From NCBI GenBank assembly GCA_020523885.1, contig JAJAPY010000018.1, positions 1 to 64,000 on the forward strand: DNA of 64,000 bases, read 5' to 3'. Both the position numbers and the translations under genes were made by a program. The notes beneath the pieces were generated by a model. That model was given only the letters and a program-made list of their open reading frames with translations, was not told the origin of the DNA and did not search any database. The DNA is from Candidatus Liberimonas magnetica (GTDB lineage: Bacteria; Elusimicrobiota; Endomicrobiia; Endomicrobiales; JAFGIL01). Below, piece by piece: positions 1-9,615 of the stretch. How positions within the stretch are numbered: the first letter of the stretch is position 1; every line of letters starts with the position of its first letter.

Positions 1-135
1 TTAATCTGGTTTGTTTTCTTGATCTGTATGTGTTCATTAACACCTATTTTCACGTCTATTTGTATCTTTTGACTAATTCCATTTTTCAAACTGAAATCTG
101 CAATCTTACTCCCACCTCCAAGGTGGTATTGGTTA

Positions 136-1542
136 TTACAACTTAAAAAGCAATTTAAGGCCGGCTAAAAGCTGGTCTTTTAGGAGGCGCAGGGTGAATA
201 TGTGTTTAAAATAATTATTGAAGATATATGCTGGCCTTGAGTAAAAACTTTTATATGCATGATATGAGATACTTTCTAGTTCCTGTTTTGAAAAATCTCC
301 GGGGCAGTAAGTGCTCTCTATTTTGTAAGTCGGGTCTGCGGCATATCTCTGCCAGAAATCTTCTTTTACATGGCCTTTTGCCATGGCATCCTTATAAAAA
401 CCTGTGCCTGGGAGCAGTTTCGTTATGGCAAATACGGCAAAATCAAGTTTCAGCTCTTTGGCAAACTCAATGGTCTTATTGATCTCTTCTTTTGTTTCGG
501 TCGGCGATCCTATCATGAAATTACCGTAAGTCAAAATACCGGCATCCTGCGTCATTTTGACCACTTCTCTTATCTTATCAAGAGCTATATTTTTCCCAAG
601 GAGTTTTTGCACCCTGTCCGTACCTGACTCTATGCCAAACTGGATAAGGGTACATCCGGCTTTTGCCATCGCATCCACCATCTCCTTATCCATTGTCTGT
701 ATCCTTGCCCTTATGTTCCACCTGAACTTCAAGTTTCGCTCGTAGATGCCCTTGGATATTTCAAGGACCCTCTTTTTATTGAAAGTGAAAAGTTCGTCAA
801 AGAACAAGATATCTTTTATTCCTAGCGCCAGGCATTGTTCTATCTCATCTAAGACAAGTTTTACAGAACGGTCTCTTATCTTTGTGCCGCCTGCGGGGCA
901 AAACGGGCAATTAAAACAACAGCCCCTTGAACTCATTATCGTAGTTATCGGTTTTCCCCGCGCTATGAGCGAGAAATACCGCTTATAATCCGTCAATTTT
1001 CTGTCAGGTACAGGCAGTTTGTCCGGCTCATCAACAATTACATTAGGTAAAACTTGATAATTCTTGCCTTTCACCAGGACACCTGGCAAGTCATCTATGG
1101 ATTTATTTTCGCTGAGCCTGTCCAGTATCTCTTTAAAAACAATGTCTGCTTCTCCGCGAACTGCATAATCAACCTCAGGTATATTGATGGTTTCTATCGG
1201 ATACAAAAAAACATGCGGCCCGCCTACAATGACCTTTATATCTTTACCTGCCTTTTTAACTGCCCTGGCAGTTAAATACCCGTCTCCAAGGTATTCCGTA
1301 TTCCAGCTTATCCCCACTATTTCGGGGGTTTCCTTTCTTACGATATCTTCTATCTGGCTATAGCTCAGGTTATCAAGGCATGCATCTATCAGTTTTATCT
1401 TATGTTTACCTTCTTTCACAACCAGCGTAGCAAGGTGCAGGAGTCCAAGCGGAGGAAAAGACCCTGCATCTTCCATATAAAACTCAACAGGCCCAGCCGA
1501 AGCCGGACTTTTCTTTGGTGGAAAAATAAGTAATACTTTCAT
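136..1542 (-). CDS. Cobalamin-binding radical SAM protein (1 of 4)
   Basis: 468 aa. Residues ~1-165 look like the Rossmann-type cobalamin-binding domain (opening MKVLLIFPP, GGPH turn at ~107-110). Residues ~195-420 are the radical SAM barrel, with the Fe4S4 motif C208-x3-C212-x2-C215 in RGCCFNCPFC. The DxHxxG base-off motif of classical B12 methyltransferases is absent, which is common in the BchE/HpnR/methylase-like superfamily, so the substrate cannot be read. The tail ends in a basic, amphipathic stretch that could touch the membrane. It is the last gene in the direction of transcription, 61 nt after another paralogue. The ATG is preceded by an A-rich stretch without a clear Shine-Dalgarno. 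The family is certain; the reaction (methylation, ring formation or other radical chemistry) is unknown. Confidence 0.9.
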   Translation of the reverse strand: MKVLLIFPPKKSPASAGPVEFYMEDAGSFPPLGLLHLATLVVKEGKHKIKLIDACLDNLSYSQIEDIVRKETPEIVGISWNTEYLGDGYLTARAVKKAGKDIKVIVGGPHVFLYPIETINIPEVDYAVRGEADIVFKEILDRLSENKSIDDLPGVLVKGKNYQVLPNVIVDEPDKLPVPDRKLTDYKRYFSLIARGKPITTIMSSRGCCFNCPFCPAGGTKIRDRSVKLVLDEIEQCLALGIKDILFFDELFTFNKKRVLEISKGIYERNLKFRWNIRARIQTMDKEMVDAMAKAGCTLIQFGIESGTDRVQKLLGKNIALDKIREVVKMTQDAGILTYGNFMIGSPTETKEEINKTIEFAKELKLDFAVFAITKLLPGTGFYKDAMAKGHVKEDFWQRYAADPTYKIESTYCPGDFSKQELESISYHAYKSFYSRPAYIFNNYFKHIFTLRLLKDQLLAGLKLLFKL

Positions 1543-1604
1543 GTTTTTTTGTTTTTGTCTTTGCCTTTTCTTACAGCTTACCGCTTATAGCTTATCGCTG
1601 CCGT

Positions 1605-3044
1605 TCACGCTCTTCCCGTAGCGGTTCTTAAAAGCACCTTAAACCCCTGCCAGGCTGTTTTAAATTGTACCCAGGTCCTGAATTTTAGCAGGAACCTGAA
1701 CAGGTTAACAGGGTTAAGATAAAACCTCATATAAGTTTCTTTTCTTACTTTCTTTACAAGTTCATCAGAAACATATTCAAAAATCCGTTTGAAATCACTT
1801 TCAATAAATGTGTCCCAGTCAATATCAGAAACATTATGATATCTCTTCTCGATATAATAATCAAACAACTCTGTACCGGGATACGGGAAAGCCATGCTTA
1901 TTAATACTTTATCAAGCGGAAGTTTGCCTATAAGTTCAGAGGTCATTAGTATATCTTCGATTTTTTCTGTAGGATAACCCATAATGAAGAACCCCTGCAT
2001 GATAAAGCCGAGCCTGTTTGCTGTCTTTATCGATACTTTTGCCTTTTCAAGGTCTAAAGACTTCTTGCACAGCTCAAGAATCCGTTTTGAACCGAACTCT
2101 ATGCCGAATGACATATAGTAACAACCTGCTTTTTTCATAAGCTTTAATAGCCCCTCATCTAACTTGTCCGCGCGTACGCCGTTCGGCAAACTCCAGGTAA
2201 TGTCGAGCTTTCTTTTGATTATCTCATTACAGACCTCGGCTGCATGGTCGCGGTAAAACGTAAAATTATCGTCTATAACCTGCAGCTCTCTTATTTTATA
2301 ATTATTAGCCAGGAACTCCAGCTCATCCACAAATTTCTTCGGGTCTCTCATCCTTATTTTTGAGCCGTGGATAGTCCTTGCAGCACAAAAACTGCATTGA
2401 TACGGGCAGCCGCGTGAGCTTACAACCTGAGTAATGGGCAGCCTCTTGGCTATGAATCCATGGACCTGGCCGCGCTGATAGTCAAGCGGGTTTATAATAT
2501 CCCACGGATAACACAAATCATCAAGGCCTGTAATGCTTTTTGGAGAGTTTGACCTGACTTCAAGGTTCTCTCTGTAGACCAAGCCAGCTACAGAATTAAA
2601 ACCGTTATTTTTATAAATAGTTTCAATTAAATCCGGGAAGGATTCTTCCCCTTCTCCTGAAATAACAAAATCTATTTCCTGATCTTTCTTTATTATCAAA
2701 CCTGACAATACACTTGCGTGGGGCCCGCCCAGGACTGTGATGATGCCGGGATTTGCTTTTTTTATGGCCTTTGCGATCTCCAGTATGCTCTTGTACTGGA
2801 AACTAAACCCTGTGATCCCCACGATATCCGGGCCAAACTCATTTAAAACGCTCAACAGTTCCGGCCTGTGGTCTTCAAAAAATGTCGAATCAAATATCCT
2901 GACAGAATGATTTTGTTTTTTTAATGAAGCTCCTATATAACCTATGCCTAAATTAGGCGTAGAATACCTGAACAAATTTTCATCCTGAGGAGGTATAACC
3001 AGTAAAACCTTACTGGGGTATGATTTAATATTATAATTTTCCAT
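1605..3044 (-). CDS. Cobalamin-binding radical SAM protein (2 of 4)
   Basis: 479 aa. An N-terminal B12-binding fold (KVLLVIPP, LGGPHA at ~105-110, SGEGEE at ~129-134) is followed by a radical SAM barrel with C213-x3-C217-x2-C220 in RGCPYQCSFC. The GEGE segment after the B12 domain and the GIEFGS turn in the barrel are typical of this superfamily. The C-terminal ~60 residues are basic. It starts 3 nt after the stop of the upstream GT2 gene, so it is almost surely cotranscribed with it. Its sequence differs clearly from the other three paralogues in the window, which suggests distinct substrates rather than a recent duplication. Confidence 0.9.
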   Translation of the reverse strand: MENYNIKSYPSKVLLVIPPQDENLFRYSTPNLGIGYIGASLKKQNHSVRIFDSTFFEDHRPELLSVLNEFGPDIVGITGFSFQYKSILEIAKAIKKANPGIITVLGGPHASVLSGLIIKKDQEIDFVISGEGEESFPDLIETIYKNNGFNSVAGLVYRENLEVRSNSPKSITGLDDLCYPWDIINPLDYQRGQVHGFIAKRLPITQVVSSRGCPYQCSFCAARTIHGSKIRMRDPKKFVDELEFLANNYKIRELQVIDDNFTFYRDHAAEVCNEIIKRKLDITWSLPNGVRADKLDEGLLKLMKKAGCYYMSFGIEFGSKRILELCKKSLDLEKAKVSIKTANRLGFIMQGFFIMGYPTEKIEDILMTSELIGKLPLDKVLISMAFPYPGTELFDYYIEKRYHNVSDIDWDTFIESDFKRIFEYVSDELVKKVRKETYMRFYLNPVNLFRFLLKFRTWVQFKTAWQGFKVLLRTATGRA

Positions 3045-3047
3045 AGT

Positions 3048-4034
3048 CTAAACTGTTTTTCCTTTTATTTTGTACCTGTCCAGGATCAATTCCTGCATAA
3101 AACCTATATTCCAGAATATGACGGTAATAACCAGCATAAAAAGAAATTTAAGGCTTTTAAATAAGTCTTTGGTTTTGTAAGTAAAATATATATAAACAGT
3201 TAATAAAATAATAGAACAAAGCAAAACGAAGGACTTTAATTTTATTGATATGCAGAATCCGATAAAGGCAAATAAGATCAAAGGTATATAATGAATGAAC
3301 CTGAACAGCCCGTACGTTTTAACCAGAAAACTTTGAGCCCTGCCGTAATTAAACATCATCCGTACAAATTTCTTGAAACTATCCGGCCTGTAATGGTAGA
3401 CAACTGCTTTCGGATTGAAATTGAACTCATACCCTTTTTTTGCAAGCCGGTAATCTATATCCAGGTCCTCTCCGGGCCAAAGGCCTTCAAGGAACCCGCC
3501 GATATCAGTCAAAACTTTTTTTATGTACATCACGTTGCATGTAGGATTATGTTTTGTTTTTTTTATTACATCCGAATTCTTGACATAATCTGCCGTAAAA
3601 CCCACTATTTTTAAAAAATCCTGAACCATCCGCCCGAACACGGTTTCATCCTGAGGACTCTGCTGGTCACCGCCGGTACTAACAACGGGTCCTGAGTCCT
3701 GAGCCATGAGTCCTGAGTTAAAACCTTTTAGCAGCTCGTTAAGCCATTGTGGATGAACTATGCAATCGGCATCGGTAAAGGCAACATATTCCCCTTTTGA
3801 CTCTTTTATTGCAAGGTTCCTTGCGGCAGAAGGGCCTATGCCGGTTGTTTCAAGTACTTTTATATCTTTAAAACCTGATAGGATATCTTTTGTCGAATCG
3901 CAGGATCCGTCATTTACTATTATCAACTCATAGTTCGGATAATCAAGTTTTTTCAATGACTCTATACATTTTCCAATATATGAAGATGCATTTCTTGCAG
4001 GGATGATAACTGATACTAAAGGGTTATTGCCCAT
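3048..4034 (-). CDS. Family 2 glycosyltransferase with C-terminal membrane segments
   Basis: 328 aa. The GT-A fold opens with LVSVIIPARNA (res. 6-16) and VNDGSCDSTKD (40-50). A DxD-type metal site, TDADC, lies at 87-91, and EDLDIDYRLAKKG supplies the later acidic motif. Three to four hydrophobic segments after ~240 anchor it to the inner membrane. It overlaps the upstream membrane-protein gene by 11 nt. An oddity lies at residues ~106-128: the low-complexity segment NSGLMAQDSGPVV is encoded by a tandem nucleotide phrase (about 3688-3718) resembling the intergenic phrase repeats, with a partial inverted copy at about 3649-3665. It looks like an in-frame insertion. Acceptor and sugar donor are unknown. 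Confidence 0.88.
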   Translation of the reverse strand: MGNNPLVSVIIPARNASSYIGKCIESLKKLDYPNYELIIVNDGSCDSTKDILSGFKDIKVLETTGIGPSAARNLAIKESKGEYVAFTDADCIVHPQWLNELLKGFNSGLMAQDSGPVVSTGGDQQSPQDETVFGRMVQDFLKIVGFTADYVKNSDVIKKTKHNPTCNVMYIKKVLTDIGGFLEGLWPGEDLDIDYRLAKKGYEFNFNPKAVVYHYRPDSFKKFVRMMFNYGRAQSFLVKTYGLFRFIHYIPLILFAFIGFCISIKLKSFVLLCSIILLTVYIYFTYKTKDLFKSLKFLFMLVITVIFWNIGFMQELILDRYKIKGKTV

Positions 4035-6033
4035 GCTTTACTCCTATGACTACAAGCCCCATTTCGTTCACAAATACAGGCGGTTCGAAATACTTTTTAT
4101 ATTTCTCTATCTCCGGAGCTTTTTTCTCGTATGTGTCCCTTAACAGGACCAGGGAGTCTATGTCATTTATATATTTTTCAAATGATCCCATGTACTGGTC
4201 GTTCAAAGGATCTTTAAAGAAACCGGTCCATACATCATTTCTCGGGTTCGGATCAAAACTCGGCGGCAGGCCGTGAAAACAGGGATGTATGAAAAGGTAA
4301 TGAGCGAACATTGTCGGCCAGGTCCAGGCTATTTTAGTATCCGGAAATATCCTTGTCCCGGGTTTTATGTATTTATCAATAACATTGTTATAGGACAGGG
4401 TCTGTTCTATGTTCATTTCCCAGGCAGAGGAAGTGTAATTTATGCCTTTCTGATATTTATTTATAAAAGGAAGCAAACAAATAAAAACACCCGCTAAGAT
4501 CAGAGTTACAACTTTTCTGCTTATCCATTTAGTTTCATCGCTGATGATATACAGGACTCCCGCAACAAGCAAGGCTATCGGGGCCAGTTCTATAAAACGA
4601 TAGATCCTATCCAATGGAGGATTGGCTTTTTTAAACAGGTACAATATAAAAGGATTGAATAATATCAGCTCAAGGCATATCAGAGGTGCCGACAGGAAAA
4701 CCTTCCATATTTTTTTTACCTTAAATGAAAATAGTACAGGGATAAGGCAAAGAAGCGAAAAACCGAAATAGTAGTTCCTTACAAAGTATTGCCAGAATTT
4801 CAAAACAGGGTATTTCCCGTAAATATAAGTATAAAAACTCCAGCCTATGCTTTCAGGCGACATAAAAATAGGGTTTACGATGGCGGAATCCAGAAGCTGT
4901 TTGTAATATAATGTATATCCTATCGAAGGAATGAACAGAAAAGAATAAGTGATCGCTCCTTTTTTATATAATTCGGTTTCTTCAGTCTTTACAAAATAAC
5001 AGGCTAAAAATACTGCCAGATACACGAAAAGAAGCAGGAAGAGGTAATAAAAATGTATGAAAGGTATTAATACGGATATCACTAATATTTCCCTTTTAAA
5101 CAGCCTATGCTCATTTATGCCCTTAAAAATATAATAAAAGAACATGGGAATAAGCATATCCCTGGCAAGTGATGAAGGGTAAGCATTCTCAGACCAGAAC
5201 CACCTGTGCTCGAGCAAGGGTGTTTCTCCTGTCGTGATATTTAATCCAAGGAAAGAAAAGTATATAAGGTAGATGACCGTACTTACTTTGCCCCAGTAGC
5301 TGTCCTTAAAAAGCTCTCTTGCTAATAAATAAAAACATGCTATTTTGATCACAGTCAGGTAGAAGTTGCTGTACAACCATACATAAGCCGTATCCTTTGC
5401 ACTTATATAGCTTATGAACGCAAGGAATAAATGCCAAATATTACAGCCGTACTGCGGGTAAGGCAGTTCTTTTATCAGGAAATTATTGAATAATACAGGA
5501 GATATCTCGCGCAGTTTCCTTATTGCAGAACCATGCCAGGTGTAATCTCCGCTGAGCCAGCAGCCGTATTTTATCCCAAGGTAAACTGAATATAAAACCG
5601 CTGCGAACATAAACAGGTTTATCAGGCTGAACATCTCACCCTTTGGGTCTTTCCTGCCTTTGTCAGCGGATTTTGCATCATTTACCGTATTTTTGCTTTC
5701 CAAAAATTTAGCCGGCGTTAAAACAGCAAGGCACAAAAAAACCATATATACTGCGAACAACATTCCAAGCGTAAACTTTAACAAATATGCCAGCAAAGAA
5801 GGCACCAGAAAAAGAGCAAGTGCATTAAGAAAAACAAACGGCAAAGAAATAAACAAATTTTCCCGTTTTCGTTCTACGAACGGGAAGTTGGCATTATACG
5901 AGATAACAAATATCAGGAATACCGCCGCAAGGATATCCGCTTCAGCCATCCCGGTCGAGACATACGATGACCGCAAAGCGAACAAGAGAAAAGCGCATAC
6001 GATAGAAACATAAAAACCAGGTTTAAACTTCAT
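4024..6033 (-). CDS. Multi-spanning membrane protein, possibly GT-C-like
   Basis: 669 aa, mostly hydrophobic, with roughly 12-14 predicted membrane helices up to about residue 540 and a ~120-residue extracytoplasmic C-terminal tail. I recognise no conserved motif. The layout (many helices, first large loop after helices 1-4, soluble C-terminus) resembles GT-C-type lipid-linked-sugar glycosyltransferases, but no catalytic acidic motif can be assigned with confidence. It overlaps the upstream methyltransferase by 4 nt (ATGA) and the downstream GT2 by 11 nt, so the three are translationally coupled. Context points to sugar transfer onto a lipid carrier or extracellular glycan; that part is inference. 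Confidence 0.75.
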   Translation of the reverse strand: MKFKPGFYVSIVCAFLLFALRSSYVSTGMAEADILAAVFLIFVISYNANFPFVERKRENLFISLPFVFLNALALFLVPSLLAYLLKFTLGMLFAVYMVFLCLAVLTPAKFLESKNTVNDAKSADKGRKDPKGEMFSLINLFMFAAVLYSVYLGIKYGCWLSGDYTWHGSAIRKLREISPVLFNNFLIKELPYPQYGCNIWHLFLAFISYISAKDTAYVWLYSNFYLTVIKIACFYLLARELFKDSYWGKVSTVIYLIYFSFLGLNITTGETPLLEHRWFWSENAYPSSLARDMLIPMFFYYIFKGINEHRLFKREILVISVLIPFIHFYYLFLLLFVYLAVFLACYFVKTEETELYKKGAITYSFLFIPSIGYTLYYKQLLDSAIVNPIFMSPESIGWSFYTYIYGKYPVLKFWQYFVRNYYFGFSLLCLIPVLFSFKVKKIWKVFLSAPLICLELILFNPFILYLFKKANPPLDRIYRFIELAPIALLVAGVLYIISDETKWISRKVVTLILAGVFICLLPFINKYQKGINYTSSAWEMNIEQTLSYNNVIDKYIKPGTRIFPDTKIAWTWPTMFAHYLFIHPCFHGLPPSFDPNPRNDVWTGFFKDPLNDQYMGSFEKYINDIDSLVLLRDTYEKKAPEIEKYKKYFEPPVFVNEMGLVVIGVKHGQ

Positions 6034-6932
6034 TTTTTTATCTTTTTAGAAACCGTGATCAGTTCCTCGTCACCTAAAAAATACCAGTACTTCAGCACCA
6101 GGCTCGAGATTTTTATTGCCAGTTTCTGATAAAGCGAAATTACATCTTTTTTTGATTTTAATCCGAATATAGAAGATAATATCAGGAGCCAAAAAAGAGA
6201 ATCCGCACCTCTTTTTACTGTCTTTAATATACTAAACCCCCTGTCTTCAAAAAGCCTTCGCAATGACTGTTCAGAGAAATGGTGTATATGCACGGGCACC
6301 TGCCACCAACCCCAGTGTTTTTTAAAAATTGCAGCTGTTCCTGCCCTGCTGTTAGGCACCAGCAGTATCAGGTAATCGCCTTCCTTTAAATATTTGTTCA
6401 GCCTTATTAAATAATCTTTTACGTCTGCAATATGCTCTATTACATGGGACAGGACAAAACATACAGTCTTGTTGTTTTCTCCCGTCCCGCCTTCTGCTAT
6501 CCATTTTTCAAAGGTACCTTCAAAAACGTCAAACCCTTTTCTCCTGCATTCTTTTACCGCATTACTGCCTATTTCTATCCCTAAGAGGTCGTTATACCCC
6601 AAGCTCCTTAATTCTTCAAGAAAAAAGCCGTACATGCACCCTACATCGATTATTCTTGCATTCTTCGGCACTATCTTTTCAAACACTGCCAATGTTTTTC
6701 TTATCCTCCACTTTTTCTCCGAGGATATCTCAAGGTGCGCAGAGTAATTGTATGTTTCGTCATATATCCGGCTTAATTCAGCTTGATCCGGCGGGTTTGA
6801 AAGATAAATATGCGAGCAGTTTAGGCATGAAACAAGAGTATAAGGTTTTGTCGAATAAACAGATGAGACTTCTCCGAAAAATTCACTATTATTGCCTTTG
6901 CAAATAGGACATTCATTTAAATTATTGTTCAT
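6030..6932 (-). CDS. SAM-dependent methyltransferase with N-terminal zinc ribbon
   Basis: 300 aa. An N-terminal zinc-ribbon (C8-x2-C11 ... C36-x2-C39) precedes a class I methyltransferase fold with motif I IIDVGCMYGFF at ~94-104 and the later acidic HVIEHIADV segment. This architecture (zinc ribbon plus Methyltransf_23-type domain) is frequent in O-antigen and lipid-linked glycan clusters, where it methylates sugars or processes nucleotide-sugar intermediates. The C-terminal ~60 residues contain one hydrophobic stretch (LFWLLILSSIFGL). It is coupled by a 4-nt overlap to the downstream membrane protein. The substrate cannot be named from sequence. Confidence 0.85.
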   Translation of the reverse strand: MNNNLNECPICKGNNSEFFGEVSSVYSTKPYTLVSCLNCSHIYLSNPPDQAELSRIYDETYNYSAHLEISSEKKWRIRKTLAVFEKIVPKNARIIDVGCMYGFFLEELRSLGYNDLLGIEIGSNAVKECRRKGFDVFEGTFEKWIAEGGTGENNKTVCFVLSHVIEHIADVKDYLIRLNKYLKEGDYLILLVPNSRAGTAAIFKKHWGWWQVPVHIHHFSEQSLRRLFEDRGFSILKTVKRGADSLFWLLILSSIFGLKSKKDVISLYQKLAIKISSLVLKYWYFLGDEELITVSKKIKK

Positions 6933-6958
6933 TTCTTGATTCTTTTTCTGAACCTTTT

Positions 6959-8134
6959 CTAAACCTTAAAATATGTTTCTTCTATCTTTTTTAAAACATC
7001 TTCCACGGTTATCTTATCCATGCATTCCGCGCTCTGTTTAGAACAAATTATACGCTTTGAGGAATGCACGTTCATGCACGGGCTGCAATCGATGTTCTTA
7101 AAAAACACTATGTCGCCTTTTCCAAGCGGGCCGCACAAAGAAGGCGTTTCCGGCCCGAAGAAAGATACCGTACGCAGTTTCACGGCTACGGCAAGATGCA
7201 TAGGACCGCTGTCGTTCGTTAAAAGGAACATGGCTTTTTCGAAAAGGCATGCCAGCTGGCCGAGACTCGTCTTGCCCGCAAGGTTAAGAAGGTTTTCTTT
7301 TTTCACTATTCCGGCTGCTATATCGGCTACATAGCCAGCTTCCTTGCTGCTGCCTATCATGACTATCTTTGCTCCGTGTTTTTCTATGAGCTTATTTATA
7401 ATCTCTTGATAATTCTTTTTAGGCCACCTTCTTTCATAAGCCATAGGGTCATTGTTGACGTTGACTGCAATTAACCGTTCATAAGAGCGCCATTTTTCGC
7501 TCAGCAGCCTTTCCACGATCTTCCTGTCATCGTCCGAGAGGGCCAGGGGCGGCAGATCATTCGAATTAACTCTGACACCTATCAGTGAAAGCATATTGTT
7601 GAAATTATCCGTTAAATGCCAGTACCTGTTGAACGGGACCTTGACCGTATGGAAATTGCCCCTCCAGACTTCCCACGTATTGAAACCGACGCTTACTTTT
7701 GCATTGACAAGATAGGTCAAAATAGAGGAAAACCTCGTAAAGAATTCAAAGTCCAGCAAAAGATCGAACCTTTCCTTCCTTAAACAGACCAGCACAGATA
7801 AAAGGTCCTTTAAAAATATCATTATGCCGTTATCAAGCCTCACCGTGACGACTTCCTCAAACAGGTTAAGAAGTTGGCATATCTCCCTGTTCCTTGAAAG
7901 TGTCAAAAAAGTTATACGTGCGTCCTTATAACCGTCTCTTAGAGCCCGGAGCGCAGGTGAGGCCATAATTATGCTTCCCATACCCCAGAACTTCATTACA
8001 ACTATTTTATTTATTTTATCGGGTTTTCCCTGTTTTTTCCAGAACAGAGATAATAATTTATCAAAAACGGTTATAAAAGAGCATACGAACACTCCCACTA
8101 CAGCGTCTATTGACCTCATCAAATTATAGTTCAT
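6959..8134 (-). CDS. Family 9 glycosyltransferase with membrane-anchored N-terminus
   Basis: 391 aa. A ~40-residue hydrophobic extension (MRSIDAVVGVFVCSFITVF...) precedes the GT9/heptosyltransferase fold, which begins KIVVMKFWGMGSIIMASPAL. The C-terminal donor-binding domain carries the signature NDSGPMHLAVA and FGPETPSLCGPLG, and the usual Cys-rich end (CSPCMNVH...C...C). The position normally occupied by the catalytic Asp (GD in WaaC; GD in the three other GT9 domains of this window) is Ser here (GS). It may therefore use another base, or transfer another sugar. It lies 20 nt after a radical SAM gene and 26 nt before the zinc-ribbon methyltransferase. Confidence 0.87.
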   Translation of the reverse strand: MNYNLMRSIDAVVGVFVCSFITVFDKLLSLFWKKQGKPDKINKIVVMKFWGMGSIIMASPALRALRDGYKDARITFLTLSRNREICQLLNLFEEVVTVRLDNGIMIFLKDLLSVLVCLRKERFDLLLDFEFFTRFSSILTYLVNAKVSVGFNTWEVWRGNFHTVKVPFNRYWHLTDNFNNMLSLIGVRVNSNDLPPLALSDDDRKIVERLLSEKWRSYERLIAVNVNNDPMAYERRWPKKNYQEIINKLIEKHGAKIVMIGSSKEAGYVADIAAGIVKKENLLNLAGKTSLGQLACLFEKAMFLLTNDSGPMHLAVAVKLRTVSFFGPETPSLCGPLGKGDIVFFKNIDCSPCMNVHSSKRIICSKQSAECMDKITVEDVLKKIEETYFKV

Positions 8135-8154
8135 GTTCTCGCCTTTGATTCTAT

Positions 8155-9591
8155 CTATGCTCTTTTTATTCCAAGCAAGTTTTTTAAAAGAAAAACCGGT
8201 ATCTCTATCAAAGCTTTCAGGTTATAGTTATACGACGATTTATCAAAAAACAGGCCGAACGCTTTTAATGGGTGCAGGGCAAAAAATAAAAAGTATGCCG
8301 CTGAACGCCACCTCTGCAATTCTCCCATACGAATATCGGACAGTTCATAGCAGTCATAGCCGAACTGCTGGTAATTTTCCCAGTTGTTTGAAAGCACCCG
8401 AGCCCCGCTTCCCGGGGTCTCGGCTATTTTTCTGAGTTCGGTTCCCGGGTTAGGTATAATTAGGCCGAACGAGAGCGCGTCGGGATTAAGCCTCAGGGCA
8501 AAAACTATCGTTTGAAAAATAGTCTTTCTTGTCTCTTTGTAATGGCCGAGAGTAAAAAAACACCTCAGCTTGACCTTATTCCTTTTTATTATCTTCACTG
8601 CCTGTATTATATCGAGTATCGATTCGCCTTTTTTTATTACATCCTTAAGTATGTCCTTGTTCCCGCTTTCAACCCCGAGAGCTATCCATTCGCAGCCCGC
8701 TTTTTTCATTGTTTTTACAAGCGAATCGCTTACGATATCAGCCCTTGTTTCGCAGTCCCACCTTATTTTTTTACTTATGCCGGTCTTTATCATTTCCTCG
8801 AACAACAGGCCGGACTGTTCTTTGAACAAACCCATAGTTGCATCGCAGAACTGGACTCTTGAGATCCCGAACTTTTCTGCAATAAGCTTCAATTCCTCGA
8901 TTATGCTTTTATGGTCCCTTACCCTGACCTTTTTGCCCAGGTAATTCGGAGTGCAGAAATAGCATTTGAACGGGCACCCTCTTGTCATAGCCACTGGTAA
9001 TAGGTCGTTGTATTCCTTAAGCCTAAATTTTTCCCATAAAGGAAAAGGCAGGCCGTCAATATTTTCAATGACCGGCCTTTCTTCGTTCACAACGATGTCC
9101 TGGCCGCTTCTGAAAGCAAGTCCTTTTATGTTTTTAAGAACCCCTGGATTATTACCGTTCCCATTTTTTATCTGCGTAATCAATTCAACAAAAGTTTCTT
9201 CTCCTTCTCCCCTGACACAAAAATCTATAGCACTGTTCTTGCGGAGCATTTCTTCGGGAAGTATGGTGGCATGGGGCCCGCCCACTGCGAGCGGCAGTTC
9301 TTTGAAGTTTTCTTTTATTTTTTCACAAAGGATGCCGGCATGTTTCATATCGTTCGTAAATGCAGTTATGCCGGCCAGTAAAGGCTTGTTGCGGGATATA
9401 TCTTCAAAAAGATTTTCCAGGCTTTCGCTTTTAAGCCTCAGGTCTATAACCCTTGAATCTATACCGTTTCTTTTGCAGTAAGCAGCGATACTCGCAAGGC
9501 CAAGGGAAGGCACAAGAGCTTCATTGGCATAAATTATATCTTCCGTTCCCATAACCTTTCTGGAAGGATGAATTAGGAGTACATTATCCAT
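8155..9591 (-). CDS. Cobalamin-binding radical SAM protein (3 of 4)
   Basis: 478 aa. The B12-binding domain (VLLIHPS, VGGPHATILPEE at ~103-114, RGEGEETF at ~128-135) is followed by a radical SAM barrel with C206-x3-C210-x2-C213 in RGCPFKCYFC. The barrel also shows LGVESGN and, near the end, NPGTELRKIAE, both typical of the family. It is spaced 24 nt and 20 nt from its neighbours, consistent with one operon. The C-terminus is rich in aromatic and hydrophobic residues. No SPASM or other extra cluster motif is visible. The reaction is unknown. Confidence 0.9.
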   Translation of the reverse strand: MDNVLLIHPSRKVMGTEDIIYANEALVPSLGLASIAAYCKRNGIDSRVIDLRLKSESLENLFEDISRNKPLLAGITAFTNDMKHAGILCEKIKENFKELPLAVGGPHATILPEEMLRKNSAIDFCVRGEGEETFVELITQIKNGNGNNPGVLKNIKGLAFRSGQDIVVNEERPVIENIDGLPFPLWEKFRLKEYNDLLPVAMTRGCPFKCYFCTPNYLGKKVRVRDHKSIIEELKLIAEKFGISRVQFCDATMGLFKEQSGLLFEEMIKTGISKKIRWDCETRADIVSDSLVKTMKKAGCEWIALGVESGNKDILKDVIKKGESILDIIQAVKIIKRNKVKLRCFFTLGHYKETRKTIFQTIVFALRLNPDALSFGLIIPNPGTELRKIAETPGSGARVLSNNWENYQQFGYDCYELSDIRMGELQRWRSAAYFLFFALHPLKAFGLFFDKSSYNYNLKALIEIPVFLLKNLLGIKRA

Positions 9592-9615
9592 AGAATATTT
9601 CCGTTCTTTAATGTT

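Noticed and set aside
1-135. Possible short minus-strand reading frame and a CCACCT/AGGTGG hairpin near 112-126
   Set aside because: No ATG/GTG with a ribosome-binding site; hairpin is short and has no U-tract. Nothing supportable.
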